DNA of 64,000 nucleotides from Trichomonas vaginalis G3 (GCF_026262505.1 NC_067205.1:4402001-4466000), one strand, 5' to 3'; shown: positions 28,380 to 37,915, numbered from the stretch's first letter. Program-made: numbers and translations. Notes: generated by a model from the sequence alone, not told the origin.

Positions 28380-29195
28380 ATAACCAGTAGAAATTCTGCC
28401 AGTAGAAGTTCTACCAGTAGAAACTTTACTAGTAGAAGTTCTGCCAGTATAAACTCTACCAGTAGAAGTTCTGCCAGTAGAAGTTCTGCCAGTATAAACT
28501 CTACCAGTAGAAGTTCTGCCAGTATAAACTCTACCAGTAGAAGTTCTGCCAGTATAAACTCTACCAGTAGAAGTTCTGCCAGTATAAACTCTACCAGTAG
28601 AAGTTCTGCTAAAGTATTCAATTTTGAGGGAAACAGTAGAAGTTCTGCCAGTATAAACTCTACCAGTAGAAGTTCTGCCAGTATAAACTCTACCAGTAGA
28701 AGTTCTGCTAAAGTATTCAATTTTGAGGGAAACAGTAGAAGTTCTGCCAGTATAAACTCTACCAGTAGAAGTTCTGCCAGTATAAACTCTACCAGTAGAA
28801 GTTCTGCCAGTATAAACTCTACCAGTAGAAGTTCTGCTAAAGTATTCAATTTTGAGGGAAACAGTAGAAGTTCTGCCAGTATAAACTCTACCAGTAGAAG
28901 TTCTGCCAGTATAAACTCTACCAGTAGAAGTTCTGCCAGTATAAACTCTACCAGTAGAAGTTCTGCTAAAGTATTCAATTTTGAGGGAAACAGTAGAAGT
29001 TCTGCCAGTATAAACTCTACCAGTAGAAGTTCTGCCAGTATAAACTCTACCAGTAGAAGTTCTGCTAAAGTATTCAATTTTGAGGGAAACAGTAGAAGTT
29101 CTACCAGTATAAACTCTGCCAGTAGAAGTTCTGCCAGTATAAACTCTACCAGTAGAAGTTCTGCCAGTGTAAACTTTACCAGTAGAAGTTTAACC
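28380..29195. repeat. Minisatellite of 15-bp units with higher-order structure
   Basis: Alternating 15-mers AGTAGAAGTTCTGCC and AGTATAAACTCTACC form 30-bp repeats. Five units carry an extra 24-bp insert beginning AAAGTATTCAATTTTGAG at 28611, 28710, 28839, 28968 and 29067, spaced 99, 129, 129 and 99 bases. Because units are multiples of three, both strands stay open: plus encodes Ser-rich SRSSASINST repeats and minus Leu-rich LAELLLVEFI repeats. It lies near the right end of Polinton A. Confidence 0.9.
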
Positions 29196-29223
29196 GTTAC
29201 TTATTGTTCTAACCGTAGATCAA

Positions 29224-29730
29224 ATGTCCCAAGAAGATTCAACACCAGCGACACCTACACCAGCGACATCTGCACCAGCTCAAGACATGATGCAGATAAT
29301 GACACAGATGATGTAACAGCAAATGCAGATGATGCAGCAGATGCAGAGCCAACAACAGATGCACTTCTCTCAATCTCCGAAGAAAGCACAAGAGCTCGAA
29401 GCCGGTCTCAATGTCCTCAGAAACGACTACAAGCGTGAACAACTTACATTAAGAAAAGACGAAGAGTATGATCCGATTGAAGCTCAAGAAATCAAATCCT
29501 CAGCTTCGACGAAGACCATCCAAGAAGAAAAAGACCAAGACGAGTACCTTACAAAGTCTCAAAGACTCTTTGTCCTTGAGTTCTTTACCATATCAGCACT
29601 CAGATCTATGCACAATTGGAAGGGTCGTACACCAATTGGCTCCAACAAGCGTGATCTCCTGATGACCGCTGTTCCTCTTATCAAAAACCAAGACACAACT
29701 AATAGACTTTATCCTCAGTGCTTGTCCTGA
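29224..29730 (+). pseudogene. GC-richer coiled/Gln-rich ORF near right end of Polinton A
   Basis: Begins MSQEDSTPATPTPATSAPAQ, then Gln/Met-rich repeats (QQMQMMQQMQSQQQM), a Lys/Glu-rich coil (ELEAGLNVLRNDYKREQL) and a folded-looking tail (FTISALRSMHNWKGRTPIG). Codon use is much GC-richer and more host-like than the rest of the element, suggesting capture from elsewhere. It looks broken. No family recognised. Confidence 0.5.
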
Positions 29731-30010
29731 TGAGATCTAATCAGACTAAAAACTTACTAATTTGAGCATTGCTCATATATAATTAATTGTTTACAATCAC
29801 CTGAAATAATACGAATAAACACCTTTTTATATCTTATTTACATCTAACATGCACCAATTTATTTTATAACTTTATTAATACTAAATTTTATTTCATACAA
29901 AAAGTAAAAATTCATAAGTTATATATTAATTTAATAAATTATATTATCATTTATAATAAAATTTTTCGAAATGCAGATAAATTTTAACATGTTCGAAATG
30001 AAACTATTAT
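29731..30010. other. AT-rich spacer inside right end of Polinton A
   Basis: About 280 bases of low-complexity AT-rich DNA between the last ORF and the right terminal repeat. I see no gene. Confidence 0.6.
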
Positions 30011-30185
30011 AAAATATATTCTTTTTATTAATGGTAATATAGGAATTGTAGGAATAAAAACTTTTTATAAATTATTCATAAATTTTTAAAATCTGCTATT
30101 CGGAAGTATGTTCAAAAATCATTCAATTATGTGAGAATTCTTACGATTACAAAAAAAGTCACACAACCCGCATTCATATACTACT
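30011..30185 (-). repeat. Right terminal inverted repeat of Polinton A
   Basis: Reverse complement of 8488-8662, ending ...CATATACTACT. It is followed by the second CACATT target copy at 30186-30191. Confidence 0.93.
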
Positions 30186-30191
30186 CACATT
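30186..30191 (+). repeat. Target-site duplication (CACATT), right copy
   Basis: Matches the left copy at 8482-8487, completing the Polinton A insertion signature. Confidence 0.92.
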
Positions 30192-30756
30192 ACCAAAAAA
30201 ATTCAGGATAGAAATTCGAAAGAACAGTTATTCTTGATTGCCTTTTGTTTTAGAGAAAACTTCAATGCGATAAAGTTTATCAAGAAATGCATCAATTTCG
30301 AAAACACAATTAAACAATGAAAAATTAAAATTAGATTCATTCTTACTAGTTAAAGTGTGTTTAGTAGATGTTGTTTTGTATTTGCATTTAAAACTTCTAC
30401 TTTATTATTAGAATTTGTTTGAGTTTCTTTCGCAGATAGGATTATTCTTATGACTAGAATTGTATTGTAATTGAGTGTGAAGTGTAAAATATGAATGAAT
30501 TCTTAGATTCTTGTAAATCTTGAAAATAAAAAAATGCCAACATAAAATTTTCCAAAAAAATACCAAAAAAGTGACATAAAATGTTTTGATTGTCAACTTC
30601 AAGGGATTATATCCCTTGATAAAGATAATGTCTTCGCAATTTTAATTATACAATCTTTACACTTAAATAATATTATGTCCATATTAAATAAAAACTATTC
30701 TTTGTGTACTAAACGAAATTTTAGAAGTAATTCATTCAAATATTTTTATGAAATGT
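30192..30756. promoter_or_regulatory. Host spacer and promoter region of beta-helix gene 2
   Basis: From about 30550 the sequence is homologous to the region before beta-helix gene 1. The palindrome TCAAGGGA/TCCCTTGA lies at 30599-30619, ending 138 bases before the ATG at 30757. An initiator-like TTCAAATATTTTTAT has its TCA 19 bases before that ATG. No gene is seen in 30192-30550. Confidence 0.5.
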
Positions 30757-31797
30757 ATGAAAATGAAACATTTATTAAGACAGTTCTTCGATTCTGGTCC
30801 AAATCTTGACACTTGGACACTTTTTTATGAGAATTCAGTTATCACTGAAAATCACACTGAAAATGAAAAATTTAATCCAACAACACAAGGAAATTATTAT
30901 GTTACAACATGTTTATTCAATGAAATTAAAGAAGTTGTTGTCAATATAAGCATCAATGATCAAACAAAACTTCTTATTTCTATTTCTGGATTCAATGGCA
31001 CAAAAACTCCATCTTCAACAGTTTATTCTTATAAAGGAAGTTGTGTTATCTATCGAACATGTGCCACAAAATCTATACAAACACAATCAAGATATGAAGG
31101 AGTATTTTTATGGTCATATATGTCATCATCAACTTCAAACAACAAAAACATTTTTGAAGATTCAACAGTCTTTGATTGTGGAGAAATAGATAAAGGACGG
31201 TCGCTTCATAGATTAGATTACGGAAATCTTAGTTATTCACGAAATAACATAACAAACAACAAATGTTATGATGATGTTTCACTAAATATTTATTCATATC
31301 AGAAATACAACATCAGTCAATCATCTTTCATTGATAACAAAGCAAACGTTGAATGCTTTTGTACTGGTTATAGTGGTCCACATCAATTTTATTTATGTAA
31401 TATCATTAGAAACAATGCTAGTATATTTTTTTGGTTATCATCAACAGTTACATTTGAATCTTGTTCAATCAAAAATAATAATTGTCCACAAACATTTGAT
31501 TTTTATTCATCACAAAATTCAGCTACAATCATCAATAGTGATTATGATGGAGAAACAGATAAAGCAACAATACAAAATTCAACAAACAATTGCTACAACA
31601 AATTATCACATCTTTCTACAGGACTTTGTGAAGCAAAATTTAAAATTGAAAATAATTTTGAAGAAGAAAATGAGATAAAAAAATTCAGCCAAATGAAAAA
31701 TTTTTGCATCTCCCAATATTTAATCAACTACCAGTGTCAACATCTTCTTAGCATTTCTCATATTCCATCATATTCCATTTTATCACTGATTAACTAA
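30757..31797 (+). CDS. Beta-helix-like protein of unknown function, copy 2
   Basis: 346-residue paralogue of the gene at 6096, with the same Asn/Cys-rich short-strand repeats (SSFIDNKANVECFCTG, NIIRNNASIFFWL, CSIKNNNCPQTF). I start it at MKMKHLLRQF because this ATG, not the one at 30748, matches copy 1 in its spacing from both the initiator-like site and the conserved palindrome. The two copies face the same way and are separated by Polinton A and the glycosyltransferase frame, so they probably arose by local duplication. Function unknown. Confidence 0.8.
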   Translation: MKMKHLLRQFFDSGPNLDTWTLFYENSVITENHTENEKFNPTTQGNYYVTTCLFNEIKEVVVNISINDQTKLLISISGFNGTKTPSSTVYSYKGSCVIYRTCATKSIQTQSRYEGVFLWSYMSSSTSNNKNIFEDSTVFDCGEIDKGRSLHRLDYGNLSYSRNNITNNKCYDDVSLNIYSYQKYNISQSSFIDNKANVECFCTGYSGPHQFYLCNIIRNNASIFFWLSSTVTFESCSIKNNNCPQTFDFYSSQNSATIINSDYDGETDKATIQNSTNNCYNKLSHLSTGLCEAKFKIENNFEEENEIKKFSQMKNFCISQYLINYQCQHLLSISHIPSYSILSLIN

Positions 31798-31817
31798 ATA
31801 AACTAATTTCCAAAATT

Positions 31818-32148
31818 TTAATGATAATTAATATTTTCAATTTCTGTTTTCAGTCGATCAGTTGAATATACAAATTCAGATCTCACACTTGTTTGATTAG
31901 TTCCATCACTATATATATACATCCTTCACCACTTTTAGAAGGAAAAACTGACTGTGAAGTTCCTTTAAGAGTTTAAAACATCCATGATTGTTTTCACCTG
32001 TAGAGTCGATAAATAGAAAGATATCAACAGCTCTTGAATTTGTAATAGCTGCTGCTGCATATACACTATATCCATCAGAGTACTAATAGACTTGTCATTG
32101 AGAACCATATGCTTCAAATATATATTTTCCAGGATCTAAATTTAGTTC
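31818..32148 (-). pseudogene. Remnant of a trichomonad surface-type protein with PGKYxFEAYG motif
   Basis: Minus-strand pieces read LDPGKYIFEAYGSQ, then YSDGYSVYAAAAITNSRAVDIFLFIDSTGENNHGC in the same style, and finally SDGTNQTSVRSEFVY. This order resembles the N-terminal region of trichomonad glycine-rich membrane proteins. Stops and frame changes interrupt it, including a stop right after GSQ, so it is a decayed host gene. The family identification is by motif memory only. Confidence 0.45.
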
Positions 32149-32667
32149 ATGACAGTTCTATCACTAAGAGTGGATTTTATGACTATGAATCATTTACCGG
32201 ATTCGGAAACATTTTTTTTGCAAAATGGCAAAATTCAAATTAAATCAATTAATGTATCAAATACACAGATAATGTGTGATGATTTTTACACAATTTGTTT
32301 ATATTCATCTCAATCTAGAACTAGATTTTTCACCTTTTTTAATGCAACCAGCGGTCATACTGATAGCAGCACAGAAATATTTGAACTTTTAAATTGCAAT
32401 ATTTTACAAGTTTATTATGGATCAATTTGTGGTGTACAATATGCAATTGTTCATATTAAAAATTGCAGCATTTTGAGGAGCTCCTCAATAAAATATTTTT
32501 GGAATATTAATTCTGAAATTATAATTGATGGATGCTATTTTGATGACAGTAATCCAAGTTTTTATGGAACTGTTAACTTTAAAAACAATGTTACAAGTTA
32601 TTTTACTCACAATCTTTCCATTTTTCATCTGCATTTTGTTATGCAGAAAATCCTATTATATATTTGA
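32149..32667 (+). pseudogene. Partial beta-helix-like gene fragment
   Basis: The 172-residue frame has Asn/Cys-rich short strands (FELLNCNILQVYYGS, VHIKNCSILRSSS, IIIDGCYFDDSNPSF) like the C-terminal half of the beta-helix genes at 6096 and 30757, but without their N-terminal part. It ends FVMQKILLYI, where the paralogues have their Cys-rich tail. Probably a truncated member of the same host family. Confidence 0.5.
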
Positions 32668-32963
32668 AACAGCAAAAAAAGAATTACACACTCGATCTTG
32701 ATATTTCTCTTCTTTTTGGTTCATCAGCCAATATATCTTTAGTAAAAAAGTAGTTTTTGTTTATTCACATTGACAATTTAACTAGAAAAAGATGCTATAA
32801 AAATATGGTGTAATTTTTTTGAACAATTATTTGATTATCGACTTCTTTTAAACTAGATGAAATAACATATTCATGATCTGTATTTTTTTCATATAACATA
32901 TTCATTATCTGAGTTTTTTCCATGTAATTATTTATTTAATATTGATATGCAGGATATTCAGAC

Positions 32964-34139
32964 TGTTGCATGCTAAGTAGTGTCAACGATAGAAATTGAG
33001 AGCCTATTAATCGTCGAAGAAGTACGATTATTTTTTGGGCGAAAAAGTATCTTAAAATATGATTATTAATATGTTTTTAAAATAAAAAATTTGAAAGTTA
33101 ATTTGAGATTCTCATATAATTTTTTGAATGAAAAAAATAAATATAGTCTTTATGAGTTTTTGAATAATCGCAGGGTTGAATTTCTCTTGACAAAATACAA
33201 TAATCAAATGCTCCAAAGTTTTCAAATTTTTATTAGGAATAGGAGCCTACAAAGCACTGATTATATATCAGTGCCTGGTAGGCTCCTATTCCTTCTCTAA
33301 ATGGGAGAAACTTTGTTTGAATAAGATAACATGCGAACAAAGTTTCTCCCATTTAGAGTGGGATTTGGAGGGTGGGAGGTACATAGATAGACTATGTATC
33401 TCTCACCCTCCAATTCCCTCGGGAAAGTTCGAAAACTTTGGTGCAATCGTTGCTGATTGCACCAAAGTTTTTGCGTTTAATTGAAGGAATTGCTCTTTAT
33501 GATATATACAGTTACAATGCATATATCATAAGGAGCAATGCCTTCCAGATATCTGGCAAACTTGCTCGCAATGGTTCACAATTGCGAACAAGTTTTGTCA
33601 TTTGTCAAGAGAAATTAAACCCTGCGAAGCGCCAGTTCTAGACTGGTGCCTCGCAGGGTTTAATTTCTCATATTGGTAGCTTTTTATGTTTTTATATTAA
33701 CAAAAACGAATGAAAAAGATCCGCTTATATAAGAGGAAACTCTCTATCAGAGGTGCTGAATTCAGGCATTCGCATCTGATAGAGAGTCTCCTTTTATATA
33801 AGCGAATATAAAAGAATCTATTCTTTTTTGGAGCGTATTCTCAAATATTGAATACTTATGAAAAGTGTTTTTTTCTAAAAATCTCAGAATATATTTACAA
33901 TAGTAAAATAAATAAGATATTTAAATTTATTTTTAAATGCTTTTTTTATATGAGATTCTCAAAAGTTATATCAAAAGTCTGTTTTTTCTAAAATCTAATA
34001 TCATAATCTATTTCTCATTTTAAGTACATCTTAATTCATTTTATTTTCTATATTTTTTCAATATTTTTGAGGGAATTGTGTTGCTTCCCCGACGATAAAA
34101 TTGAGAGGTTTACACATTGACACTACTTAGCATGCAACA
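32964..34139. mobile_element. Non-autonomous DNA transposon packed with hairpins
   Basis: Terminal inverted repeats of 23 bases start TGTTGCATGCTAAGTAGTG (32964-32986 and 34117-34139). The 4 bases AGAC flank both ends (32960-32963, 34140-34143) and may be the target duplication. No transposase is present. The centre (33237-33815) is a row of eight hairpins; the sides are AT-rich. I do not recognise the superfamily. Termini are TG...CA, but there is no LTR structure. Confidence 0.7.
33237..33815. repeat. Array of eight consecutive hairpins
   Basis: Palindromes with unrelated arm sequences follow one another at about 33237-33297 (AATAGGAGCCTAC arms), 33297-33352 (AAACTTTGTT arms), 33366-33417 (TTGGAGGGTG arms), 33430-33472 (AAAACTTTGGTGCAATC arms), 33484-33546, 33555-33600, 33602-33670 (GAGAAATTAAACCCTGCG arms) and 33720-33815 (nested, with an AGAGTC-type loop). 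Loops are short. Only the hairpin pattern is shared between units. Confidence 0.85.
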
Positions 34140-34947
34140 AGACTCTAAATATTAAGGAGATATCGTTGGATCATTGGAAGAATATAACATCACAGGGACC
34201 ATACACTTTTTTCCGATTGTCAGATTTTAAGATACACTTTTTTCCGGTCCAAAAAGGAGTGTATCCTATATCTCGATATGTGAGCTACATATAATATTGA
34301 TCAGCATATTTTTTTATATTATTTGAGAGACTTCGAGCAGATTGACACAAGATATGAAATTATGCTAGCCTAATTAAAGTTAATATAGATCTACTAATAA
34401 TAAAATATTCATATGTGTTTAAAATAAGATTGTTTGATGATATATTCATATGTTTACTCACTGTATATAAAGAATAAGATATTAGAATCTAATGAAAATA
34501 TGAGATATTCCATGCGCAATATGTTTATAAGGTTTTAGTGAATGAGTATATGAGATATTGATATGAGTGTACACGTCAAATTGCTATTTTATTAAAAGGT
34601 ATAATTTGATGATTCTAAAATTGTGTTATATCGAATTGATTATATAACTATTAGCTCTTCATATGTCTGGATATGAAATTTTATATGTATTTATTGAATG
34701 TATTTAAATATTTGGAGCTAATTAAAACAAAAGAGTGATAGAAATGTGCACAATCGTTTTAGGTAATTGATTATGTATTTATGAATAGATGTAAATTGGT
34801 TGTACTTGGGAGAAGGTGAATTATAAGAGAATTGGTAAGGATAAGATAATAAAATGTGTATAAATATGTGAATTGAGTTAGGATAATGTGGATAGCATTT
34901 ACATATGGGGGTAGATTGTAGAATGCGATCAAGATGCCAAAGCTTCC
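34140..34947. other. AT-rich host spacer without a gene
   Basis: Contains the doubled word ATACACTTTTTTCCG (about 34203 and 34231), the second with an inverted partner just after it. Nothing else recognisable; open frames are chance. Confidence 0.5.
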
Positions 34948-35080
34948 GACTTTTTGGAGCTGCTCCAAATGATTGCGGGAGAAGCAGCCAGTTCTGAGAA
35001 AGGCTGCTTCTCCCGCAATCTTTGGTCGAGAGCCCGGGTGCTGCTTCTCCCGCAATCATTTGGAGCAGCTCCACAAAGTC
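34948..35080. repeat. Long palindrome, 40-bp arms
   Basis: The arms GGAGCTGCTCCAAATGATTG...AGCAGC and GCTGCTTCTCCCGC...AGCTCC face each other across about 50 bases. The loop holds a third partial copy (GGCTGCTTCTCCCGCAATC). It is GC-rich in an AT-rich setting and resembles a foldback or MITE insertion just outside Polinton B. Confidence 0.75.
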
Positions 35081-35393
35081 GAGAGCTCGGGCGTTCTGGC
35101 AACACCAGAGTACATTATACATTGTGCGTCGCCTGTAGCCTACAGCTACAGTCACCGGCACAATGAAAAAAGTGACATTATACGGGCGCGCATATGTACG
35201 CATATATGTGTAAAAATAAACGTTCATATGTAAACTAACCTTTTTCCCTTTTTATGTGTTTGATCACGATCGAAAGATCGTGATCTGAGTGACAATGAAC
35301 TATAAGTTATATGAGGATATATGTGAGTAATATGAGTAAAAATAAGAGTTATATGAATGAAATTAAGCGTTTATTCTTAACTTATGTGTGGGA

Positions 35394-35913
35394 TCAGAAG
35401 TCAGTGGCTAAGTTCCTTATGGAGCGCTTTAATTCATGGTAGGATGCGTCAGTCATAAGGAACCTTTCATGCCAGCTGTCTGACTCATGTCCCACACGGT
35501 TGAGACGAAATCGAAGATCGCAGATCTCGTTGGCATAAGAGTCAACTTTATGCTCAAGCTGGCTGATGTAGAGCTCTTTACCTTTCGCTTCCTCTACTTT
35601 TTCAGCCAGCTTGAGCTTTAGTTCCTCGAGAGCTACGTTTGACTCCTCCAGCTGCTTCAAATACTTGTGGCTGGTCTTAATTAAACGTAGCTCTCGAGGA
35701 GTAGCTCGGACCGTTTTCTTTGCCGTTTTTGTGATCGAGATCTGGGATCTTGATCTCGGTCTTCGGACTCTCGCCACCCATCAATATTTCCTCGTCGCCA
35801 GAGGACTGTTCTTCAGTCACCTCTGGCTTCTGGATGGCAAGAGCATTAGCAGGAGCTGTGTTGTTCGCTTCCATTAAAATGTAAACTTTTCGTGTCAAAA
35901 AAAATTCTGTCAC
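35394..35913 (-). pseudogene. GC-richer coiled-coil ORF at left end of Polinton B
   Basis: Minus-strand frames encode MEANNTAPANALAIQKPEVT (acidic, disordered) and a coiled coil (LKQLEESNVALEELKLKLAE...YISQLEHKVDSYANEI) ending ELKRSIRNLATDF. Codon use is GC-richer than in the element genes. It looks broken. A comparable GC-richer coil ORF lies near the end of Polinton A (29224-29730), although the proteins are not clearly alike. It may belong to the element or to the host. Confidence 0.45.
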
Positions 35914-35918
35914 GTAAA

Positions 35919-36380
35919 CTATTTATGTTGAGATTGAGTACCAGACATTAATATAAGTTCAACCATTATATTAGAGTCTTTAGGAATTTCATATGGTTCT
36001 TTTACATAATATTCCTTTTTTTGACCATCAGTTGATTCTTCAACTCTTTTGAATGAAAAGCGCTTATAAAACTCAAACACGAGTGCATCTTTATAACCAG
36101 TGATATCGTAAAATTTTGGTGGCACAAGCTGTTCATTCACATTACATATAAATTGTTTGTTATCATGAGCAATATTACTCAACGTTACTAAAGGCTCAAG
36201 GAGAGGATTTATTCTTATCTGATAACCGACAAATTTATATGTTGGTTTGCCCTTTCGCTCAAGGATAAACCTGATATTCGCTATAGTTATGAAAAGCTCA
36301 TCAAAGTACTTATATGTTTTTTTATCTTTATCATTTTCGTCAGTGAAATCTGCTATGGTAAAACTATAATATACATGCAT
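35919..36380 (-). CDS. Penton-like protein, C-terminal-type frame, Polinton B
   Basis: 153-residue frame whose order (LEPLVTLSNIAHDNKQFICNV, LVPPKFYDITGYKDALVFEFYK, EIPKDSNIMVELILMSG) matches the C-terminal part of 55321-56178 (ILYSNLSKGVENEFIGHT, PNPKYYKLTGFNREFW, LPPDHKDCLYIEAQLL). This corresponds to the second half of Polinton minor capsid proteins. It lies directly after, and overlaps, the frame 36364-36987 on the same strand; the region looks broken. Confidence 0.45.
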   Translation of the reverse strand: MHVYYSFTIADFTDENDKDKKTYKYFDELFITIANIRFILERKGKPTYKFVGYQIRINPLLEPLVTLSNIAHDNKQFICNVNEQLVPPKFYDITGYKDALVFEFYKRFSFKRVEESTDGQKKEYYVKEPYEIPKDSNIMVELILMSGTQSQHK

Positions 36381-36987
36381 TCGCGAGATATATTTTTTCC
36401 CATAAGTCTAAAAATTTTGCTTTCGATGGAATTACTTTTTGCGTGAATGTTCTACCATGGTCATCTTCCCAAACAAGCTCTGGTTTTCTTGATGTTGTGT
36501 CTGTTTCAGTGGTTTCTAATAACGCAGTGATGAAATCCAACACATCTCCTAGGGACATGTCATATTTATAATTCAAGGCATTTTTTTCTATACTACTGTA
36601 TGAAGGTAATGTTATGATTGGTGATGTACCTTTTCTTAATACATTCAATTTATTTTCATTTGAATCATAGTAACAATCAACAAATTCTCTACTTGCCTCA
36701 GTCATTTTTTCCATAAGACCTTCATTCAACTCCTGTGTAGTCATGTTGGGTTTTATGTAATATCTCATGTCAAACCTTTTTTTCACTGATTTTGATGAAT
36801 CTGTCATTTCTAATGGAATAGCAAGAAACTCAAAGTCTGGATGCTCAAGACTTATCTTTCTTATCTCAAGAGCTTTTGACGCAGGATATTCAATGAAGTC
36901 TCTCGGTAATTTATATGAGACTGTATTACCACTTATCGTGCCATCATTCATAACATGTTCATAGTATAATCCATCATATTTAGACAT
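36364..36987 (-). CDS. Penton-like protein, N-terminal-type frame, Polinton B (module 1)
   Basis: I start it at MSKYDGLYYEHVMNDG (36987). The signature TVSYKLPRDFIEYPASKALEIRKISLEHP resembles the N-terminal wEVAL-type block of Polinton minor capsid proteins and is shared with 39980-40414 ([25 protein letters not shown]). Its start is only 18 bases from the divergent ATPase gene at 37006, so both must use one very short bidirectional promoter. Confidence 0.5.
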   Translation of the reverse strand: MSKYDGLYYEHVMNDGTISGNTVSYKLPRDFIEYPASKALEIRKISLEHPDFEFLAIPLEMTDSSKSVKKRFDMRYYIKPNMTTQELNEGLMEKMTEASREFVDCYYDSNENKLNVLRKGTSPIITLPSYSSIEKNALNYKYDMSLGDVLDFITALLETTETDTTSRKPELVWEDDHGRTFTQKVIPSKAKFLDLWEKIYLANACIL

Positions 36988-37005
36988 TTTATATGTAACT
37001 AAAAG

Positions 37006-37905
37006 ATGGAGAAAGTTATTAATCAAGTAGATAAGATTCTTCATGATGGAGCACGTAAGAATAGTAAAGAACTAAACAATGCACTCATTATGCCATTTTC
37101 TGATGATTATCCATTTTGTACTAATGGTGTTTATTTCTACTGCGGTAAGATGGGTTCAGGTAAGACATATGGTGTTATTCGTCATATAATGATAACAGAC
37201 CGCTTCACTAATACTCCATATTATGACTCAATAGTTATCTCAGCAACATCAGGAACAATGGATAAAACAGCGAAGACATTTATGAGTCAAGTTAAAGCAC
37301 CAGTACTGAAAAAGGATGATAAAGAACTTATGCCTTATTTAATGAAGAACGTTAAGATGAAAGCAAAGTATTACGCTATTGTTGAGTTCGTTCAAAGTAA
37401 GTTCGAAAAAATTTCAGAGGAGATGGAACACATCTTAACAAAGCATCAACTAAGGAAACCTGATGGAAAGTTTGAGTATAAGAAGATTGCAATATATGTT
37501 GTAAAGAAGTTGAACAAATATCCTTTCACAAAGTATCCCAGTAATTCTCTATTAGTGTTAGACGATTATGGTGGTCATGACTTATTGAATGACCCACGTT
37601 CACCATTAGCGAACTTCATCACTAAGGTCAGACATTATAACTATACTGTTGTCATCATGTGTCAAACATGGAGACATATATGTTTAAACATTAAGAGACT
37701 ATGCACTGACTTCGTTATCTTTCAAGGTTATTCTATGAGAGACTTTCAGTCAATGATTGAACAGTCAGGAGCAACAGAAGATTGGGAAGAGTTATGGAAC
37801 AAATACAAAGAGCTACCAACACCTCGTTCATATATGGAAGTTCATATAGTTGCAGGAAAGACGGACTTTAAAGAAGTTAAGCAACAAAAGATGACATTAT
37901 TTTAA
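37006..37905 (+). CDS. Packaging ATPase 1 (A32/FtsK-HerA type), Polinton B
   Basis: 299-residue DNA-packaging ATPase. Walker A GKMGSGKT lies at 47-54 and Walker B SLLVLDDYGG at 181-190; later conserved segments are ITKVRHYNYTVVIMCQTWRHI and RLCTDFVIFQGYS, the sensor-like part of the family. It is strongly similar to the second ATPase at 40431-41318. The frame looks whole. It is followed after 10 bases by the small membrane-active protein gene 37916-38248. Confidence 0.88.
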   Translation: MEKVINQVDKILHDGARKNSKELNNALIMPFSDDYPFCTNGVYFYCGKMGSGKTYGVIRHIMITDRFTNTPYYDSIVISATSGTMDKTAKTFMSQVKAPVLKKDDKELMPYLMKNVKMKAKYYAIVEFVQSKFEKISEEMEHILTKHQLRKPDGKFEYKKIAIYVVKKLNKYPFTKYPSNSLLVLDDYGGHDLLNDPRSPLANFITKVRHYNYTVVIMCQTWRHICLNIKRLCTDFVIFQGYSMRDFQSMIEQSGATEDWEELWNKYKELPTPRSYMEVHIVAGKTDFKEVKQQKMTLF

Positions 37906-37915
37906 GAAGAAATAA

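Larger units (their letters stand above)
8488..30185 (+). mobile_element. Polinton (Maverick) element A, complete in outline
   Basis: This 21.7-kb element has 175-bp terminal inverted repeats starting AGTAGTATATG and a flanking 6-bp duplication. It encodes the Polinton set: PolB, integrase with a separate chromo/SH3-like ORF, packaging ATPase, major capsid protein, penton-like protein, fibre proteins, and in addition a primase-helicase. No adenain-type protease was recognised. As a fossil it has both ends intact, but its genes carry about half a dozen or more breaks. The terminal repeats look identical, so the insertion is probably young. Genes 8736-15937 run on the plus strand; most from 16225 to 28232 are on the minus strand. 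Confidence 0.95.

Noticed and set aside
28361-29077. Leu-rich minus-strand ORF as a membrane protein gene
   Set aside because: It is the reverse reading of the minisatellite; the frame is open only because repeat units are multiples of three.
28380-29195. CRISPR-like array of regular repeats
   Set aside because: Units are contiguous 15-mers without unique spacers, the organism is eukaryotic, and the inserts are themselves identical. It is a minisatellite.
32964-34139. LTR element, because of TG...CA ends and a 4-bp flank
   Set aside because: The ends are inverted, not direct, repeats and no gag or pol sequence is inside.
34718-35233. Several overlapping ORFs (60-170 codons) near 34.7-35.2 kb
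   Set aside because: They read through both strands of the large palindrome and AT-rich DNA, with no shared codon bias or motif.
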